64,000 nucleotides of DNA, taken from the NCBI RefSeq assembly GCF_029952955.1, contig NZ_JASATX010000002.1, forward strand, positions 181,220 to 245,219, given 5' to 3'. This stretch comes from Ruicaihuangia caeni. GTDB lineage: Bacteria; Actinomycetota; Actinomycetes; Actinomycetales; Microbacteriaceae. The position numbers were made by a program, and so were the translations under genes. How positions within the stretch are numbered: the first letter of the stretch is position 1; each line of letters begins with the position of its first letter. The notes beneath the pieces are model-generated. The model worked only from the letters and a program-made list of their open reading frames with translations. It made no database searches and was not told the origin of the DNA. Positions 41,101 through 49,574 of this stretch are shown here, piece after piece.

Positions 41101-44100
41101 GACACCGCCGATGTCACCGTGACGGTGCTGCCGCATGGCGAGAACCGCGCACCACGGCCGCGCACGCTCGTCGGCCGAGTGCTGGCCGGCGAGACCGTCG
41201 AGCTGCCGTTCTCGGCGTTCGGCGTCGACCCCGACGGCGACTCGGTGAAGCTCGATCGCATCGTCTCCCAGCCGGATGCCGGCACAGCCACCATCTCTCC
41301 AACCGCGACCTCGATCAGGTACACGAGCGTGCGGGGCCAGCGCGGCGAGGTGCAGTTCGAGTACCGGGTGCGCGACCGGCACGGGGCGACCGGCGTGGCC
41401 ATCGCCCGCATCGGCGTGCTCGACGAGCAATCCGACCCGAGCCCGGTCACATTCAGCGACTACTACGAAGTCGTTGCGGGCGAGGGCAACCGGGTCGTCG
41501 TCGAGCCCACGGCGAACGACCTCGACCCGACGGGTGGAGAGCTCACGCTGCTCAGCGTCGTCCCAGACGCGGCGATGGGCACCGACGAGTATCAGCAGGC
41601 GCTCGCGCAACTCGGGGTGATCGACGACGGCCGCGTCGAGCTGCTCGCGGGCGAGACGCCCGGCATCCGCAGTTTCGTCTACACCGCCGAGAACGAGCGG
41701 GGCGATGTGGCTGCTGGGCTCATCGTGCTGCGCGCGGTGCGTGAGGCGGTGCCCCAGTACCCGATCGTGGCCGACACGGTGGTCTCCTTCGAGCAGCGAG
41801 GCGATTTCGCTAGCGGCATCGATGTCGTGAGCGGCAAGGTGTCGTGGTCGGCGGGTGACCTGACCGAACTGCGACTGCGAGTGCTCGACACCGCCGCGGG
41901 CGACGCGGCCGGTGTCGCAGTCGACGGCTGGCGAATCAGCGGCACCGCACCGGACGAAGGCCTGCTGCTGCCGTTCGCCGTCACCGGCACGGCCTTCGAC
42001 GGCACCGAAATGACGACGTACGGGTTCCTGCGCATCGCCGCCACCTCGGAGATCGTGCTGGCGCTCAAGTCAGACTTCGCCCCGCTCACGGTCGACGAGG
42101 GCGAATCGCTCGTCTTCGACATGGCCGACCTCGTCGCCTACCCGGCTGGCGAGCGGCTAGAGCTCGCGCGCGACGGCGTGCGCCCGTCAGGGCAGCGAGC
42201 CGGTGCGAGGTGTGCGGGGAGCAGCGGCACGCGTGTGGAGTACCGAGCCGGCCAAGGCGCTCCCTGGAGCGACAGCTGCACGGTGCCGGTGCGGCTCAAC
42301 GGACAGACCGAGTACACCGACCTGGTCGTGCCGCTCACGGTCGTCCCGCCCGAGCCGCAGCCCGAGCTTCGACCCGCGTCGCTCACGCACAGCCCCGCCG
42401 CAACCCCGATCGAGTACGACCTGCGGCAGATGGTGGAGTGGAACGGACGCGAGGACTGGCAATCGCTGCGGTTCATCGCCGAGTACTCGGGCGACCAGTT
42501 CACTGTCGAGCAGCGCGGGGCGACACTCGTGCTCTCGGCGCTCGACACCGCGTCGCCCGGTCGTGAGAACACCGTCGCGGTGCGGCTGCCGAGTCATCCG
42601 GCCGCGGCGCCCGCACTCATCACGCTCAAGGTCGGGCCGGCACCCACAGAGCTCCCCAAGGGCGGGACGACTGCCCGTGAGTGCAGGGCCTCGGAGGGCA
42701 CGAGTTGCCTCATCGACGTCATCGGCGCCCCGGGCGAGGCGAACCTCTACCGCTCGACACCGCTGCAGCTCGCGTCGGTGGAACCCGGCACATGCCCCGG
42801 CGTCACCTTCTCGGTCGCCGACAGCCGCCGGGTGAAGGCGACATGGATGCCGGGAGCCCCGGGCGCGACCTGCGAGACGTCGTTCGTCGTGCGCGACGCG
42901 CAGGGCAAGGTGAGCGCCGGCGAGCGGAACGGCTCGGTCACAGTCGACCTGCTCGGCTACCCGAAGGCACCGGCATCCGTCAGCCAGGTCGGGTTCGATG
43001 CCTCGACCGTCACACTCGCTGTCGCGCCGGGCGAAGCGTCTGCCGCGTACCCGGCTCTGCAGGGCTTCGCGCTCTACAACGGATCGCGTCAGGTGGGCAC
43101 CTGCAGCACCTCGGGCAATTGCGACCCGATTCCCGGCGAGCGGTACGACAACAGGCAGCGCTACACGGCCCGCGCCGTGAACGCGATCGGTGAGTCGCAG
43201 GCGACGGGCGCGATCGAAGCCTGGACGTATGTCGCACCCACGGTCGGCGCAGTCGCTGCCGAATCCCGCTACGACTCCTCGGCGACCACGGCGTCGTCGG
43301 GCTCGGTCGAGCTCAGGATCGCCCAATCGGAGCCGCGCGCTGACCGCTACGCCATCAGTGGTGCGGCGGGCGCCCCTGCCGAAGTGCGCGCCGAGCGCCG
43401 CGGCGAGACGACCGTGCGCTTCACCCTCGCGCCCGGCTCGCACGAGCTGACGGTGACGCCACTGAGCGACTTTCCCCTGCCGCCGGGGCGTGCACCATCG
43501 GCGTCGACCGCGACCGTCACCGTACGGGCAGTCGGATCGCCCCTGATCGACGCCGCGGGGGTCTCGTTCTCGACCACCGAGAACTCGATCACGGTTCGAG
43601 GTGTGACCTTCGGTCGCAACAGCAGCGACCGGCCCGACGAGGTGCGCTACATCGCCACGCAATCGGGGATCGCCAGTTGCACGGTCGGGCGCGATGGGAC
43701 CGGGCTGCAGGCGACGGCAGCCGGGCAGGTCTCGACCTCGCCAACGATCGGGTCGCTGGCGAAGCACCGCAGCTACACGGTGATCGCCTGCTACTCGAAC
43801 GGGTACGGCGTCGCGCAGCAGACGCTCGGCACCGCAACGACGTGGGTGGCGCCGCCCGCGCCGGGAGACAGCACGTACCGGTACACCGTGACCGATCGAG
43901 GCGACCGGTACACCATCGATCAACCGACCGCAGCGACCGCGCCGCCGCAGGGCTTCGACGCGGTCTTCGAGAACTACGACGGCGGCTCGACCGTCTGGGG
44001 TCGTGACCCCGGCATCCGCGTCAAATACTGCCTCGAAGGCGACCTCACCCGCTGCGGGCCGACGTCGGCCGTCACCCCCGTGCAGGCGGACCGCGCATGG

Positions 44101-44400
44101 CAGGTGCGGATGCCGCAGGTCGACGTCACCTGTCGCGTCAGCGCCCCAGCCGGCATCGCCCTGAGTCTCACGGGCGGCGAGGCATCGCTCGCGGCCGCGA
44201 CCCTCACCGCGTTCGAGGCGTACGTGCCCGACGCCGAGGGCGGCGGAGCGTGGGTCGCGGGAACCGACGCGTCGACCTGGCCCGCGGGCGCCACGCGAGT
44301 GCGGAACGTCCAGTGGAACCTGGCCTGGACCGCAGCCGCTGTTCAGGGCCTCGATGACAAGGCTGGCACGATCGCAGCGGAGGTCGCATGCGCACCATGA
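38152..44400 (+). CDS. Giant Ig-like/FN3-like surface protein (fn3 of a PFNA-type cluster)
   Basis: A 2082-residue protein. A basic cytoplasmic N-terminus of about 35 residues precedes one helix (APVAAATAVLVATGAAVFAT), so the rest should face outward as a type II membrane protein. Residues about 60-440 look like a beta-propeller (WVLQSGDGNRYARVNTTLGE). Residues about 465-1590 hold repeated cadherin/Ig-like units with calcium-type motifs: NDHDANGDVLTI, VDPDGDPVYL, NDVAPDGNVLVL, VDPDGDSVKLD and NDLDPTGGELTL. Residues about 1600-2080 are fibronectin type III-like, with paired cysteines (GTCSTSGNCDPIPG). There is no LPXTG signal. By analogy with Bifidobacterium fn3, adhesion or surface sensing is likely. 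The start overlaps the kinase stop by four bases. Confidence 0.88.
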   Translation: MMPGDRLPPGGGARLGGAPPRRGALGRLLRHRLTAPVAAATAVLVATGAAVFATGYDVKKTPLEDGSVWVLQSGDGNRYARVNTTLGELDAVKTAPRPTALAQHADAALLFAQNNERVARIDPARPADLNDDDAAFAGTPSGTTSISAEGEWIGYLTAEGQVFAGRIDGSADAAASVDPGAGIAATDDPQQPTEQYRAAAIAVTENGRLFSYSPGSGAVLEYDIAEERVVAEHAVPDAPGAIPGSDAAEGTDDGGAAGPTGQSGLQLSVAGDRWLLLDSATARLWVSTLPQPIETGLGVGAMLQDASPDRARALVADTASLLEVQLDSGTLATVFGGAGRLGAPASPIVVGAERYAAWLPMAGAGGVLWSSVAGPSTGDTQGRPSASEGGTGAERRLDYAGATPPLEPTPVFQRNGGTVVLNDVRSGWTWTVPDGRLVAGSQRWSLDSDQREERADDAEQVAEITDPRPPVAEPDVFGARPGRLTLLPVLLNDHDANGDVLTIAADSLTRLPAEFGEVSLVADQQAVALRLAPGAQGSATFSYAVTDGTRADGLRSEPATVTVHARGDEENGAPQWCGVDSASAEASGAAGVAECLLDWPEPQLRAGGTVRVPVLHGWVDPDGDPVYLHSAVNQSGVGSVTTTPDGRVVYQHPDPSASDPISVTIVVRVSDSRGAIAERPLVMQVSPVPELTAEPFALASVVGRTLTVDPMPHISGESGPVAIASASVPDSAAAAASVTVNRGSRTFDFTAREPGSYLVSYVVGDGVSELVAQARITVDADAGALTTAPVTVFVRPKTDTSVDVFSAVSNPAGRVLLLSQAVTETASGASLDVDVVGQAMLRVRGSTADGQPGLLGVVRYTVSDGSGDAAFTTEGEATVVLLPAPVPQAPIAVEDAVTVRAGAQVDIRVLANDVAPDGNVLVLHPESIERVGADGSGSSGSGDPESAGLAFAAGETLRYLAPSEPGTYTLRYGVSVAGAPHLADTADVTVTVLPHGENRAPRPRTLVGRVLAGETVELPFSAFGVDPDGDSVKLDRIVSQPDAGTATISPTATSIRYTSVRGQRGEVQFEYRVRDRHGATGVAIARIGVLDEQSDPSPVTFSDYYEVVAGEGNRVVVEPTANDLDPTGGELTLLSVVPDAAMGTDEYQQALAQLGVIDDGRVELLAGETPGIRSFVYTAENERGDVAAGLIVLRAVREAVPQYPIVADTVVSFEQRGDFASGIDVVSGKVSWSAGDLTELRLRVLDTAAGDAAGVAVDGWRISGTAPDEGLLLPFAVTGTAFDGTEMTTYGFLRIAATSEIVLALKSDFAPLTVDEGESLVFDMADLVAYPAGERLELARDGVRPSGQRAGARCAGSSGTRVEYRAGQGAPWSDSCTVPVRLNGQTEYTDLVVPLTVVPPEPQPELRPASLTHSPAATPIEYDLRQMVEWNGREDWQSLRFIAEYSGDQFTVEQRGATLVLSALDTASPGRENTVAVRLPSHPAAAPALITLKVGPAPTELPKGGTTARECRASEGTSCLIDVIGAPGEANLYRSTPLQLASVEPGTCPGVTFSVADSRRVKATWMPGAPGATCETSFVVRDAQGKVSAGERNGSVTVDLLGYPKAPASVSQVGFDASTVTLAVAPGEASAAYPALQGFALYNGSRQVGTCSTSGNCDPIPGERYDNRQRYTARAVNAIGESQATGAIEAWTYVAPTVGAVAAESRYDSSATTASSGSVELRIAQSEPRADRYAISGAAGAPAEVRAERRGETTVRFTLAPGSHELTVTPLSDFPLPPGRAPSASTATVTVRAVGSPLIDAAGVSFSTTENSITVRGVTFGRNSSDRPDEVRYIATQSGIASCTVGRDGTGLQATAAGQVSTSPTIGSLAKHRSYTVIACYSNGYGVAQQTLGTATTWVAPPAPGDSTYRYTVTDRGDRYTIDQPTAATAPPQGFDAVFENYDGGSTVWGRDPGIRVKYCLEGDLTRCGPTSAVTPVQADRAWQVRMPQVDVTCRVSAPAGIALSLTGGEASLAAATLTAFEAYVPDAEGGGAWVAGTDASTWPAGATRVRNVQWNLAWTAAAVQGLDDKAGTIAAEVACAP

Positions 44401-44485
44401 CCTCCATGGCCGGCCCGCCCGTCGCCTCTCACCTCCTGACGGCATGCACCCGCATCGCCCATCCCACCGAGAAAGCACCCACACG

Positions 44486-45469
44486 ATGACCATCACCAGT
44501 CCGATGACGATCACGAACGAGCAGTCCTCCTGGTTCGAGTCGACGTTCGACGCGATGGCGAGCAACGTCGAACGGGCGGTGCTCGGCAAGCGGCACGTCA
44601 TCGAACTCGCGTTCACCGCCATGGTCAGCGAGGGCCACCTGCTGCTCGAAGACTTCCCAGGCACCGGCAAGACTTCGCTCGCGCGCGCGATGTCGCAGAC
44701 CGTGCAGGGCACCAGCAGCCGCATCCAGTTCACGCCCGATCTGCTGCCGGGCGACGTCACGGGCATCACGGTCTACGACCAGAAGCGCGGGGAGTTCGAG
44801 TTCCACCCCGGGCCGGTGTTCGCGAACATCGTGCTCGCCGATGAGATCAACCGGGCGAGCCCCAAGACCCAGTCAGCGCTGCTCGAGGCCATGGAGGAGG
44901 GTCGCGTCACGGTCGACGGTGTCACGCGGTCAACCGGGTCGCCGTTCCTCGTCATCGCCACGCAGAACCCCATCGAGCAGGCGGGAACGTACAGGCTGCC
45001 CGAGGCGCAACTCGACCGGTTCATGATGAAGACGTCGCTCGGGTACCCCGACCTCGCCTCGACGATCCGCATCCTCGAAGGCACCAGCGATATCCGTCAC
45101 GACCTCGAACCGGTGATCACGCCCCAGGGCCTCCTCACGCTCTCCGAGCTCGCACGGGCCGTGTATGTGCACCCGCTCGTGTACGACTACATCGCCCGCC
45201 TCATCGAGGCCACGCGCACCGCGCGCCAGGTGCGCATGGGGTCGAGCGTGCGCGGGGCGCGAGCGCTCACCAAGGCGTCGAAGACCTGGGCCGCCGCGCA
45301 CGGCCGGGTCTTCGTGACGCCCGACGACGTGAAGCGACTGGCCGAGCACGTGCTCGCCCACCGGATCGTGCTCGACCCCGAGGCGGAGTTCGACGGCGTC
45401 ACGGCCGGCGCTGTGATCGGGCAGATCCTCATGGACACGGTGCCCCCCAGTCGGAGCGACATCGGGTGA
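44486..45469 (+). CDS. MoxR-family AAA+ ATPase
   Basis: A 327-residue chaperone-like ATPase. Walker A is LLEDFPGTGKTSLARAM, Walker B NIVLADEINRASPKTQSALL, and sensor I lies in FLVIATQNPIEQAGTYRLPE. The C-terminal lid reads GSSVRGARALTKASKTWAAA. MoxR proteins assist folding or metal insertion and are usually next to DUF58 genes, as here. ATG 44486 (MTITSPMTIT) is the sensible start; the longer frame runs back into the giant gene. An 85-bp gap separates it from the giant protein gene. The stop overlaps the DUF58 start (GTGA). Confidence 0.93.
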   Translation: MTITSPMTITNEQSSWFESTFDAMASNVERAVLGKRHVIELAFTAMVSEGHLLLEDFPGTGKTSLARAMSQTVQGTSSRIQFTPDLLPGDVTGITVYDQKRGEFEFHPGPVFANIVLADEINRASPKTQSALLEAMEEGRVTVDGVTRSTGSPFLVIATQNPIEQAGTYRLPEAQLDRFMMKTSLGYPDLASTIRILEGTSDIRHDLEPVITPQGLLTLSELARAVYVHPLVYDYIARLIEATRTARQVRMGSSVRGARALTKASKTWAAAHGRVFVTPDDVKRLAEHVLAHRIVLDPEAEFDGVTAGAVIGQILMDTVPPSRSDIG

Positions 45470-46848
45470 GCCCCCGCACCGACAGCGACCTCGGCCGCAC
45501 CGCCTCATCGACGACCTCGACGTCGACCTCGACCTCGACGGGCGGCTCGACGCGCACGCATTACGCGACCACGCGAGCCGGCGCGTTCGTCGAGACGGCG
45601 GTGCGGGGCGTGCGCACGTGGCAGCGTCTGCGTGACGCCGCGGGCGCTGCGCGGCGCTGGGTGGCGGGCACGGTGACGCCTATCGGCTGGTTGGCGCTGT
45701 CGGGAGCGTTCGTGCTCCTGCCGCTCGGGCTCGGGCTCGGCTGGACCGAGCTCGTGGTCGCCGGCGCCATCGGCGCTGCCCTCGTGCTGTTCGCCCTGCC
45801 GTTCCTCGCGGGAGGGCGCGCCTATGACATCCGCTTCGAGCTGCGGGCGGCGCGCGTGGTGGCGGGCGATGCCGCCGTCGGCGATCTCACGGTCACCAAT
45901 GCATCGCGCACCGCTCAATTGCCGGGAACCGTCGAGATCCCGATCGGTGACGCCCTGACGGATGTCGCGGTGCCGTTCCTGCGAGCAGGCAACGCGCACA
46001 GCGATGAAGTGGTCGTGCCCACCGAGCGGCGCGGCGTGATCATGGTCGGGCCGGCGACCTCGGTGCGCAGCGATCCACTCGGCGTCTTCCGACGCGAGGT
46101 CGACTGGGCCGAGCCGCAGCGGCTGCACGTGCATCCGGTGACGACCGCGCTTGCGAGCACGAGCGCGGGCGTCATCCGTGACCTCGAGGGCAATCCGACG
46201 CGCCGCATCGTCGACTCCGATCTCTCGTTCCACGCGATTCGCGAGTACGCCACCGGCGATGGCCAGCGGCACATCCACTGGAAGTCGACGGCCAAGACCG
46301 GAACCCTCATGGTCCGGCAGTTCGAAGAGAGCCGGCGCTCGCGGATCGTCGTGATGCTCGCCATGAACGATGCGGAGTTCGGCGCCGACGAGGAGTACGA
46401 GCTCGCGGTGAGCGTCGCGGGGTCGCTGGGCGCCCGGGCCCTGCGCGACGGTCGGGAGCTCGCGGTGCTCGCGGGCGATGAGGTCCCCGAGTTCGCGCGC
46501 GCCAGCATCCGCTCGGTCCGCTCCCTCACAGTGCGCACGCCCGATCTGCTGCTCGACGAGCTGAGCACGGTCGAGCGCTCGCCGCTCGCCATGCCCCTCG
46601 CCGACGCGTGCGCGCTGGCCTCGCGCATCGCACCCGACATGTCGATCGTCTTCATCGTCTGCGGATCGGGGGTCAGCCCGAGGCAGTTGCGGTCGCTATC
46701 GCTCGCCTTCCCCGCCGATGCGGCCGTGGTCGCGGTGCTGTGCGATCCCGATCGTGAACCCTCGTTCCGCGAGCTCGCCGGCACCGGTGTCTTCACCATC
46801 GCCCTGCTCGATGATCTGCGGGCGCTGCTCGGCAGGAGGGCGCGATGA
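45466..46848 (+). CDS. DUF58 membrane protein with VWA-like domain
   Basis: A 460-residue protein. A Ser/Thr-repeat N-terminus ([14 protein letters not shown]) is followed by two membrane helices (PIGWLALSGAFVLLPLGLGL, VAGAIGAALVLFALPFL), an Ig-like segment (RVVAGDAAVGDLTVTNASRT), the DUF58 core (FHAIREYATGDGQRHIHWKS, then TGTLMVRQFEESR), and a VWA-like fold (RIVVMLAMNDAEFGADEEYE). DUF58 proteins are regular partners of MoxR ATPases. GTG 45466 overlaps the MoxR stop and the end overlaps the transglutaminase-like gene, each by four bases. Confidence 0.9.
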   Translation: MSPRTDSDLGRTASSTTSTSTSTSTGGSTRTHYATTRAGAFVETAVRGVRTWQRLRDAAGAARRWVAGTVTPIGWLALSGAFVLLPLGLGLGWTELVVAGAIGAALVLFALPFLAGGRAYDIRFELRAARVVAGDAAVGDLTVTNASRTAQLPGTVEIPIGDALTDVAVPFLRAGNAHSDEVVVPTERRGVIMVGPATSVRSDPLGVFRREVDWAEPQRLHVHPVTTALASTSAGVIRDLEGNPTRRIVDSDLSFHAIREYATGDGQRHIHWKSTAKTGTLMVRQFEESRRSRIVVMLAMNDAEFGADEEYELAVSVAGSLGARALRDGRELAVLAGDEVPEFARASIRSVRSLTVRTPDLLLDELSTVERSPLAMPLADACALASRIAPDMSIVFIVCGSGVSPRQLRSLSLAFPADAAVVAVLCDPDREPSFRELAGTGVFTIALLDDLRALLGRRAR

Positions 46849-49538
46849 GCGAGCGGATGCCGCACGCTGCGACCTCCGCGGGTGCGGGGGAGCCGCCCGC
46901 GTTCCCCGAGGCGGCAGCCGGTGCTCGGCCGAGACGCTCTGCGAGTGGACGCGGCGCAGCGGTCGCACGAGCGCTCATCGCGACCGTGTTCGTCATTGCG
47001 CTCGCCGTCATCGCGCTCGCCACGGTGTGGCCGATCTACCGCACCGTGTGGCTCGTCGTCACGGCGGGAGGCGCGATGCTCGCCGGCGCAGCCATCGCCC
47101 TGACTGCCGTGCTGAGGCGCTGGCGCTGGCCCGCGGTGCTGCTCGCGATCCTCGTCGGGTACTTCGCGCTCGGCCTGCCGCTGGCCATGCCGCGCTCGCT
47201 GAGTTCGCCAGAGGAATCGCTGCGCGGGCTGGTCGAACTCGCTGCAGCGCCCGTGACCGCGTGGAAGCAGTTGGTCACGGTCTCGATGCCGGTGGGCTCG
47301 TACCACGCCTTGCTCGTTCCCGCGTTCATCCTGTTCCTCGCGGCGTCGGTCGTGAGCTTCCGCTCCGCCTGGCGCGGAAGGCTCCCGCTGCTGGTGGTCG
47401 TGCCCTGGCTGGTCGCGCAGATGTTCGGCATCGCGTTCGGAACGAGTGCGAGCAGCGAGTCGCTGCGGCTGGGTGCACTGGCGCTCCACGCCCCTCGGGA
47501 GGCGGCGCTCGGTGCGGCGGGGTTCGCGGTCGCGATCTGGTACCTCGCCTGGCACGCCCGTGACAGCCGACGCCGCGCGCTCGGCCGGGGTGCACGCCCG
47601 GCCGCACCCGGGCTTCCGGCCTCGGCTCCGGCTGTGAGAGTGCGCAAGCCTCGTGCCCCGCTCGGCGCCCGCCTTCGCCGCACCGCGCTCGCCGGGGTCG
47701 TGCTGCTGACCGCGATCGCGGTAGCGGTGCCCACCGCATCCGCCCTCAGCGCCTCCGCCACGCGTGATGTGCTTCGCACCGCGGTCGACCCCGCTGAGCA
47801 TCTGGCGCAGCAGCCCAGCCCGCTCGCGGCGTACCGCGGTTCGTTCACCGATGACTGGTTCGATCGCGAGCTGTTCCGGGTGACCGGTGAAGGCGAGGTC
47901 GACAGGCTGCGCCTCGCGGTGCTGGGAGGGTACGACGGCACGCGAGCGTCCGTGGGTCTCTCGGCCGTCTCAGCCGGCCCGGACTCTCCGGACGCTCCGG
48001 CGAGCGAAGACCCGGGGATCCCCGCGCTCTCGGGGCAGTCATCCGTGTTCGAGCGCGTGCCCACTCATCAACGACCGGGTGACGGTGCACGGGCGACCCT
48101 CGACATCGAGATCCTCGGCTACGAGGGCGTGTGGATGCCGTCCGCCGGGCGACTGCTCGATGTGCGCTTCTCGGGCGACCGCCGCGACGCGCTCAGCGAC
48201 GGCTTCTTTTACGATCACGCCGCCTCCGCAGCGGTGCAACTCGAACGCCTGCGTCAGGGCGACCGGTATCTGCTCGATGTCGAGCAGCCCTCCGAACCCG
48301 TGCGCCTGGAGGCTCTCAGCAATCCTCGGGCGCCGATGGGGGCCCTGGCCGAAGTGGTCCCGGAGTCGCTGAAGGAGTGGGTCTCCTCGCAACGGCTCGG
48401 AGACGACGCCGCCGCGCTCGCCGAGCTGATCTCGCGGCTGCGCGAGCGCGGCTACCGGAGCCACGCGCTCGAGCTTCCCGCCTCGGGCGCCGAATGGGCG
48501 CGCGCGCTTCCCGGCTATCGGTTCGAGCCGAGTCTCGCCGGCCACTCCTCAGATCGAATCGATGCGCTGTTCACGGCGCTCATCGAGAAGCAGCGAAGCA
48601 CAGAGGCGGTGTCGAATGAGCGCTTGGTCGCGGCCGTCGGCGACGATGAGCAATTCGCGGTGGCGGCGGCACTCATCGCGCGGCAGCTGGGTTTCGACGC
48701 GCGTGTGGTGCTCGGGTTCGTGCTCGACGGCACTGCGCGCACCGCGGCCGGGGCGCCGGGCATTCCGGCGTGCGAAGACGGCGTGTGTCGCGGCGGCAAC
48801 CTCACCGCTTGGGTGGAGGTCGGTGGTGCCGGTGGCGAGTGGGCAGCCGTCGACGCGACGCCGCAGGCCCGGCATCCGCTCGCACCCGACGACGACACGC
48901 TGCGCGACCCCCGCCTCGACACCGAGGTCGTTCCCGAGAACGCGAGGGAGCAGCGCCCGCCCCAGCTCGAGCCGAGCGGAGGGGATGAGCGCTCACCGGA
49001 TGCCGTCGACCCCGGGCTCGACCTGTCGTGGCTGTGGCCGGTGCTCACCGTCGCTGGCTGGACGCTCCTCGCGCTCGCGGTGCTCAGCGCGCCGTTCCTC
49101 AGCGTGATCGCCGCCAAGGTGCGCCGTCGACGCAGGCGGCGACGCGCGCCCGACGCTGCCTCGCGGGTCACCGGCGCCTGGGACGAGTACGTCGATCTCG
49201 CGGTCGACCACTCGCGAGCACGGCAGGGGGCGCTCACGAGGGAGGAGCTCGCGGTGCTGCACTCCAGCCCGCGAGCCGTGCAGATCGCCCGGCATGCCGA
49301 CGCAGCCGCGTTCGCTCCGCCGGGCGCGGTCGGTCACGACCCTGCAGCGGTGTGGGCGCTGGTCGATGCTGAACGCGCCGAGCTGGCCGCATCCGCGGGA
49401 GCACGCGGAAGGCTGCGCGCGGCGATCTCACTGCGTTCACTGCCGCGCGGTCTGCGCAGAACCGGCTCGCACCGGCCTGTGCGGCGCTCGCTGCGTGCCG
49501 CTCGAACGAGCAGCCGTCGGCGACGCAGGGGAGCGTGA
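46845..49538 (+). CDS. Transglutaminase-like membrane protein without catalytic residues (tgm of a PFNA-type cluster)
   Basis: An 897-residue protein. The first 300 residues hold about seven membrane helices (ALIATVFVIALAVIALATVW, VLLAILVGYFALGLPLAM), then a large extracellular part, a late helix at about 726-752 (WLWPVLTVAGWTLLALAVLS) and a basic cytoplasmic tail. The transglutaminase-core region at 590-680 reads VGDDEQFAVAAALIARQLGF, NLTAWVEV and WAAVDATPQ. The Cys of the usual G-x-C-x-x-F-A is Asp601 and the His of H-A-W-V-E is Thr654; only Asp670 of the triad remains. The fold is kept but protein crosslinking is not expected. A pair of cysteines (ACEDGVC) lies nearby. The start overlaps the DUF58 stop. 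Confidence 0.88.
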   Translation: MSERMPHAATSAGAGEPPAFPEAAAGARPRRSASGRGAAVARALIATVFVIALAVIALATVWPIYRTVWLVVTAGGAMLAGAAIALTAVLRRWRWPAVLLAILVGYFALGLPLAMPRSLSSPEESLRGLVELAAAPVTAWKQLVTVSMPVGSYHALLVPAFILFLAASVVSFRSAWRGRLPLLVVVPWLVAQMFGIAFGTSASSESLRLGALALHAPREAALGAAGFAVAIWYLAWHARDSRRRALGRGARPAAPGLPASAPAVRVRKPRAPLGARLRRTALAGVVLLTAIAVAVPTASALSASATRDVLRTAVDPAEHLAQQPSPLAAYRGSFTDDWFDRELFRVTGEGEVDRLRLAVLGGYDGTRASVGLSAVSAGPDSPDAPASEDPGIPALSGQSSVFERVPTHQRPGDGARATLDIEILGYEGVWMPSAGRLLDVRFSGDRRDALSDGFFYDHAASAAVQLERLRQGDRYLLDVEQPSEPVRLEALSNPRAPMGALAEVVPESLKEWVSSQRLGDDAAALAELISRLRERGYRSHALELPASGAEWARALPGYRFEPSLAGHSSDRIDALFTALIEKQRSTEAVSNERLVAAVGDDEQFAVAAALIARQLGFDARVVLGFVLDGTARTAAGAPGIPACEDGVCRGGNLTAWVEVGGAGGEWAAVDATPQARHPLAPDDDTLRDPRLDTEVVPENAREQRPPQLEPSGGDERSPDAVDPGLDLSWLWPVLTVAGWTLLALAVLSAPFLSVIAAKVRRRRRRRRAPDAASRVTGAWDEYVDLAVDHSRARQGALTREELAVLHSSPRAVQIARHADAAAFAPPGAVGHDPAAVWALVDAERAELAASAGARGRLRAAISLRSLPRGLRRTGSHRPVRRSLRAARTSSRRRRRGA

Positions 49539-49562
49539 GCACGCCGGGTCGCCGAAACCCGG

Positions 49563-49568
49563 TACCGT
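49563..49568 (+). promoter_or_regulatory. Leaderless-type -10 (TACCGT) for the FHA protein
   Basis: TACCGT, then ACCGGG, then GTG 49575: six-base spacing. It suggests the FHA gene can be transcribed apart from the operon before it. Confidence 0.45.
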
Positions 49569-49574
49569 ACCGGG

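Noticed and set aside
44340..44400. Sortase signal at the end of the giant protein
   Set aside because: No LPXTG-like motif, hydrophobic helix or basic tail; the protein ends AAEVACAP.
42187..44769. 860-codon minus-strand frame inside the giant surface protein gene
   Set aside because: Shadow of the coding strand; no similarity and wrong composition.
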